DNA of 64,000 bases. Origin: Gymnopilus junonius (taxonomy: Eukaryota > Basidiomycota > Agaricomycetes > Agaricales > Galerinaceae). The first letter of the stretch is position 1. The number at the start of each line of letters is the position of its first letter. Both the position numbers and the translations under genes were made by a program. Of this stretch, positions 59,161-64,000 are shown one piece after another. The notes beneath the pieces were generated by a model, which saw nothing but the letters and a program-made list of their open reading frames with translations, was not told the origin of the DNA and ran no database searches. Where the stretch lies: assembly GCA_015501075.1 (NCBI GenBank), contig JADNYJ010000006.1:62001-126000 (forward strand). Direction: 5' to 3'.

Positions 59161-62100
59161 ATGTCCATGCCCCAAACTCCTACGCGTCGTTCTCAGCGCT
59201 TCCAGCCAACGGCAACACCGTCTTCCAAACACTCTGACAAAAATGTTCTTGAATGTGCATGGATTGGTAGCCCTGTGTACACGCGGAAGACCAACGACGA
59301 GCTCGACCTGCTTCCTGAGGAACGGGAAGAGCGTAAAGCGGAGCAAGGCGACGAAGTCCAAGATGACAACGAAGATGAAGAAGAACCAGAAGAACTCGAA
59401 ACTTTATTCTACCACAAGTTCAAAATGAAGCGCAAACTCGTTGCCTACAAAGGAGCTCAGCGAAATACGGCAGGAAAGATAGATACCCAGACTTACAGCG
59501 TTGGGGATACGGTGATGATCGAGACCGATACGCTGTATCTCACCAAACGCCCTCCTAGCATTGGAATCATTGTCGCCATGTGGCAGGTCAAGAAACTGGT
59601 CGAGGAGGATGTCGAGGCGGACCCAAGCAAAATGCGTATGCGGATACACTGGTTTCTCAGGCCGACGGAGATGGCGAGCATCAGAGCAAAGCGGGATCAC
59701 GAGGAGGTTGGTATTTCATCATTAATATCCTATCTTTCAGGAATTAACATGGTTTTAGAACGAAATTTATTATACCCTAGCCTCAAGGGCTCTCATTACT
59801 CCGGGTGTCATCCTATCTCGATGTGCCGTCTCTGACCACAAAGGGGTTGCGAAGCCAAAGCAGCCTGAATCGAAATGGACCTATGTCCCATTTACACCTT
59901 CTAAACGCCGCCCTTCGTCACCTCTCAAAAAGTCCACTCGCTTTTCTCCTTCCAATGACCAGGAGGAAGATGAAGAACCAGAGCCAGAAGAAGAGGAAGA
60001 GGAGGAAGAATTTCCTGTAGCTCCAGACGACCCAAGCAAGCACTTTTTCTGCTCTCTCGCCGTCGACTCCCGACGAGGACTCTTCTACGATTTCAATTGG
60101 GAGAAGCACCGCAAGGACGCTCTACAGCACTCCAAACCTCCGTCTCGTGGTATTAACTCGAATCCTGGACCCAGTTCGCGGACAGACGACGCTTCCGCCC
60201 GTACTTGGGGTGAAGGCGATGCGTGGGACGTCGTGGAGAAGAAGACTAGGCCCAAGGCGCAGACTACCACGAAAGGCCGGTCGAGCTCAACCTCAAAAGG
60301 CACTGCGACTGCAAAGAGGACTACTACGACGCCGAGTGGCCGGAAAGGCAAGGGCAAAGGAAAGTCTGAGGACAAAAAAGACCGAGAGGAAATATCAGAG
60401 TCGGAAGTGGACGACTCGGATGAATTTGAAGCTGAAGAAGAGGATGACGACGAGGACGAGGAAATGGTGGATGCTGAAGATAACGCAGGCGAGAGTGAAA
60501 CCGAGGAAGATGAAGATGACGAGGACCTCTTCAAAGAACCTCGCACACCCTCCAAGAAACGCAAACGCGTCCAAAGCACCACAAGTACACCCCGCAAGCG
60601 GAATAAAACCCTTGTCCAGCCAACACCGCACTCCAAAGCTGCTTTAGCTCGCCGACGACGTATCAATCCCAATGACTCCTCCACCACCTCTTCCCCAAGA
60701 AAGCGGAAAACGACGTTCTCACTTACCTACCCCGCCCAATCCCAATCGCTCACATTTCAAGCGAGCATGGCCCACCTCCCGAAGGACCCGTGGTTAAGAG
60801 CGATGCACGCATTGCATGTGGGCAGTCGACCGGACGCGTTACCTTGTCGGGAGGATGAATTTGGGAGGGTGCTCAAGTGCGTTGGGGAGTTGTTGGAAGA
60901 GGGCAGTGGGGGATGTGTTTGTAAGTTTCTTTTCCCTTTTTGTTATCTTAAATGTATTCATATGGCTGAGTGTGGCTTCCTTTTCTTGGTGTGCAGATAT
61001 TTCCGGTGTTCCTGGGACGGGGAAGACAGCGACCGTCCATAGCGTAGTGAAACAATTGAAACGCATGGCGGAAAATAATGTATGTCCTCTCTTTCTTTCG
61101 TGGCCACCGCCACCGTTAACAAACCCTTCATTCCAGGAAATCAACCCCTTCACTTACGTCGAGATTAACGGTCTTAAAATCCCTGAACCTTCAGCGGCGT
61201 ACAACCTCCTCTGGGAAGGTATTTCAGGACATGACGTTGCTAAGGAGGGTCACCTCCGACTTAGCTCCAAAGAGAGTCTGAAAGCACTCATGAGGCACTT
61301 TACGAGTGGAGGGATGAGGGGACCTGAGGGACACGCATGGTATGTGTTTTTTCTCTCTTTTTCTCTCTTTCTCTCTCTCGCGTCTCTTGAGACTGAACAA
61401 TGATATGTCAATTTGTCATTTTACAGTGTGGTTCTGATGGATGAACTAGACCAGCTCGTTACACCCAAGCAGGACGTCGTGTACAATTTCTTCAATTGGC
61501 CCACGTTGGTGGGCAGTAAGCTCGTCGTTATCGCAGTAGCGAATACCATGGACCTTCCTGAGCGTGTTATGATGGGTCGGGTGCGCAGTCGACTGGGTAC
61601 GCGTTATAATTTAGAATAGCCCTCATCGCTGCACCAAATTCCTGACTCCTTTCCTTAGGCATGATCCGTATAAATTTCCAGCCTTACATGCGTGAGCAGC
61701 TTGAAAAGATCGTTGAAGGTCGACTAGCTAGTGCTCGAGAAAGTTTGGCTATGGATGACAGAGAAGATGGCGACAAGGAACAAGAGAAGGAGAAGCCGGT
61801 TATTGCACAGGATGCGATCAAACTTGCTGCAATGACTGTTAGTCGTATAACGGGCGATGCGAGGAGGGTGTTGGATATTGTTCGGTATGTTTTTCGTGCC
61901 TTGTGTCCTTTGTTCATTTTCTTATGGATATCAATCGGCACTTTGTTTGCTTTATCTGTAGGCGAGCTGTTGAGCTCGTTCAGGCCTCCAAGAGCACCGT
62001 CAAGGCACCGCATATCAAGGAAGTCGTGCGAACGTTACAGAATAGCCCGATTGCTGCATTTCTAAGAGACCTGAGCTTCCATGAACGACTGATGCTCGCT

Positions 62101-62455
62101 TCTCTTATCAAGTGTATTAAACGAGAAGGCATTGAAGAAATTAAATGGAGTGAGGTAATTTATCCCCCTCTCACTCTTCTTTCCTTGAGATTCTCAAGTC
62201 CAATTGACGATTCCCGTAACGTAGGTCCAATATCAACACTTGACATATATTCCCATCCTCGCTTCCGACGACGACCCGAAACGGCGGCCCACCAACACAG
62301 AACTGAGCATGGTCCTCGACTCGCTCGTCTCCTCCCGCGCGGTGGTCGTGGAGGAGGGCGCGGCTATTGCGAAGAAGCATGAGGGTGAGAGGAGGATGTT
62401 GTTGAACATTGAGCAGAGCGAGGTCGAGAGGGTTCTTGGGGACGTTGGGGGTTAA
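59161..62455 (+). CDS. ORC1: Origin recognition complex subunit 1
   Basis: Largest subunit of the nuclear complex that marks replication origins and loads the MCM helicase. Exons 59161-59706, 59759-60920, 60997-61079, 61137-61339, 61427-61596, 61659-61884, 61962-62154, 62225-62455 give 937 aa with all phases consistent and no frameshift. Residues about 80-230 form a BAH domain ([12 protein letters not shown]...IGIIVAMWQ...[11 protein letters not shown]). A long acidic/basic linker with SPRKRK-type basic clusters follows. The AAA+ domain has Walker [16 protein letters not shown], Walker [11 protein letters not shown], sensor-1 [14 protein letters not shown] and GRVRSRLG. A winged-helix region ends at [15 protein letters not shown] downstream in-frame start is possible but the N-terminus reads like other basidiomycete ORC1 proteins. 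Confidence 0.94.
61349..61385 (+). repeat. CT-rich simple repeat within an ORC1 intron
   Basis: Runs of TTTCTC and CTCT lie near the start of the intron that follows the fourth ORC1 exon. Probably a neutral microsatellite; its distance from the 3' splice site makes a polypyrimidine-tract role unlikely. Confidence 0.6.
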
Positions 62456-64000
62456 AGTGGAAGAATGTGTTCAATTAAATAAGGTCTATATTGGAGGGTC
62501 TGTAGATGCTCCATGCATCCTACATACTGTATTTTTATGTTATTTAGTGCCGTATTTCAACTTTGAAGGCTAGGGATGATTTAGATACGTGCATGTGTTC
62601 TATGGCTTTAGATTGTGGGAGATACTTGAGTCTTGTCTCATTCTTTATTTAAGTCGAAGACACTAAAAGCTTTACAGCCTTACCGACACTCAAACCTTGC
62701 AGTTTGTTTTCCGTTACAAAGTGCTGCTAGACGGGTTAGAAAGCGGTAAGTTGGAAGTGGAGAGGTGCCTGGTTCTTGGGGTCCTGGCGAGTCCTTCCGA
62801 TTTGGAAGTCTAGTTTGCGGGGTTCGGATCACCCCTCAAGGAAAACGACAAGGATAAAGACGCCGTGAACTAGCACTTTCAACCATCTGGTTCTTGGACT
62901 GCTCTCAACGACGGAGGCCTTTGGCTCTAATCGTTGTCCTACTATGGTGTCTTGACTACTACTAGTGTATGATATTGGTATTATGTGCCCAACCTTATCC
63001 CTCTCGCATGATCCTATTGAAGCACCTGGCAGCTGCTAACCCAAGGCGGACTCGATGAAACGAAGTTCGTTCCGGATCCTACTCGGGCTTAACTTTCATT
63101 ATTTATCTGCAACATGCGCTTGCTTATTTTTTAAATTTCAGTCTAGGGTTTTTGGGTGGATTTTTGCTGATAATAGAACGTCAGGCATTGTGGTCTAACA
63201 CTGTAACAGGTGCTGCTACTGATGAAACTTCGAAGGATTGCGCTACTCCTCAAGTTGTACGAGCTATCTCTGGTGCCAGTACCTATCGGTTACATGCCAC
63301 CGATGGTACAAAAGCCCCTTTCTTTGTGCTCTATTCCTACCGCTCACTGTGCAAAATCGGTCTGATTTGTACCATTTGTCTGGCGTTACGGCTCTTTCTG
63401 ACACACTTTTCCTTTCAGCAACTTCTACATGAAGTACTTACCATTGTTTTTTTAACACATCCGAAAATGTGGTGGCGAAGCTGCTTTAGAACCGAACATC
63501 CAGGGATGAAACCAGTTTAAATTGTTGCTTCTGGATCAGCGTAAACAGTTCGATTGCTTGGAACTAGGTCTTGACTTGAAACGGAAAAGGCCAGCTTGCA
63601 AAAAACTTGCGAGCCCCGCACTTTAAAAGCTGGCCTTGCCCAAGTCGATTTATTCCAAGGTTACCCAGTCTACCTTTCGGCACTGTCACTGCAACACAAG
63701 GTATGTCGAATTAGTTGCCCAGAATCTGACATAGCTTTATGACTCATCTCCAGATGCTGTTTCCTATGTGTTGCCTCTCTGTTATTATGGTTACCGTTTT
63801 GACCTGGAAGCACGCCTTTGCTGTGCCAGTAATGGATGCAGCAAGCATAGGTCCTACTGTGCCACGCAGGTCTCTCGGGAGTCGGAGGTGACTTTGAGCC
63901 TCTCCTTCACACTTTGCAGCCAGTTGCAGTTGGTGCTGAGCAGGGTCTAGAAAATGGGACAGGGGACTTAAAGTGTGTTCTGACTTCAAATATGATGTTT
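62456..64000. other. Intergenic to the window end
   Basis: The first 200 bases are the likely ORC1 3' UTR. Beyond that only short ORFs (63152-63520 plus, 63744-63989 minus) are present, without recognised motifs. A gene beginning beyond the window edge cannot be excluded. Confidence 0.45.

Noticed and set aside
60085..60687. Minus-strand ORF of 200 codons rich in Ser and Val
   Set aside because: Antisense shadow of the acidic/basic linker of ORC1.

Overview
The window is nuclear DNA of a filamentous basidiomycete, most likely an Agaricomycete. The evidence is gene style: many short introns (mostly 45-70 bp), GT...AG ends, very small exons, and protein families typical of mushrooms (SLATT_fungal paralogs, AIG1-like P-loop GTPase, SRPK-like degenerate kinase, split GMP synthase and XRN1 genes). 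No ribosomal RNA, tRNA or CRISPR array was recognised.

Layout. 89-732 is a non-autonomous DNA transposon with long inverted repeats and a TAA target duplication. 3274-5426 (+) encodes an Sfp1-like zinc-finger regulator. 7122-8514 (+) encodes an SRPK-like kinase. 8.5-14.9 kb has no gene I can support. 14952-20836 (+) is a very long gene for an AreA-N (DUF1752)/DUF3295, glutamine-rich regulator. 23653-25123 (+) is an AIG1-like GTPase. 26127-27929 (-) is an aldose 1-epimerase. 30805-32208 (-) is a three-repeat MYB protein. 36198-38419 (+) is GMP synthase. 41628-42422 is a second transposon-like element with an 8-bp target duplication and internal GCGGATAAAA repeats. 44741-50080 (+) is the 5'-3' exoribonuclease XRN1. 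51580-52709, 53253-54167 and 55010-56044 (+) are three tandem SLATT_fungal membrane-protein genes. 58136-58720 (-) is a decayed G-protein alpha gene. 59161-62455 (+) is ORC1.

The genes are independent eukaryotic transcription units. Housekeeping functions (GMP synthesis, mRNA decay, replication origin recognition) alternate with transcription regulators and with accessory, possibly conflict-related families (GTPase, SLATT array).

Three cross-cutting observations stand out. (1) XRN1, the DUF3295 gene and the epimerase carry single-base frameshifts, mostly in short homopolymers, although the protein family continues cleanly across each one; this looks like assembly error more than gene death. 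(2) Four introns in GMP synthase and XRN1 need GC...AG splice sites. (3) The SLATT array is a local expansion of a family predicted to form membrane effectors. Exon coordinates below were derived by hand from splice-site and protein-family logic and are not transcript-verified.
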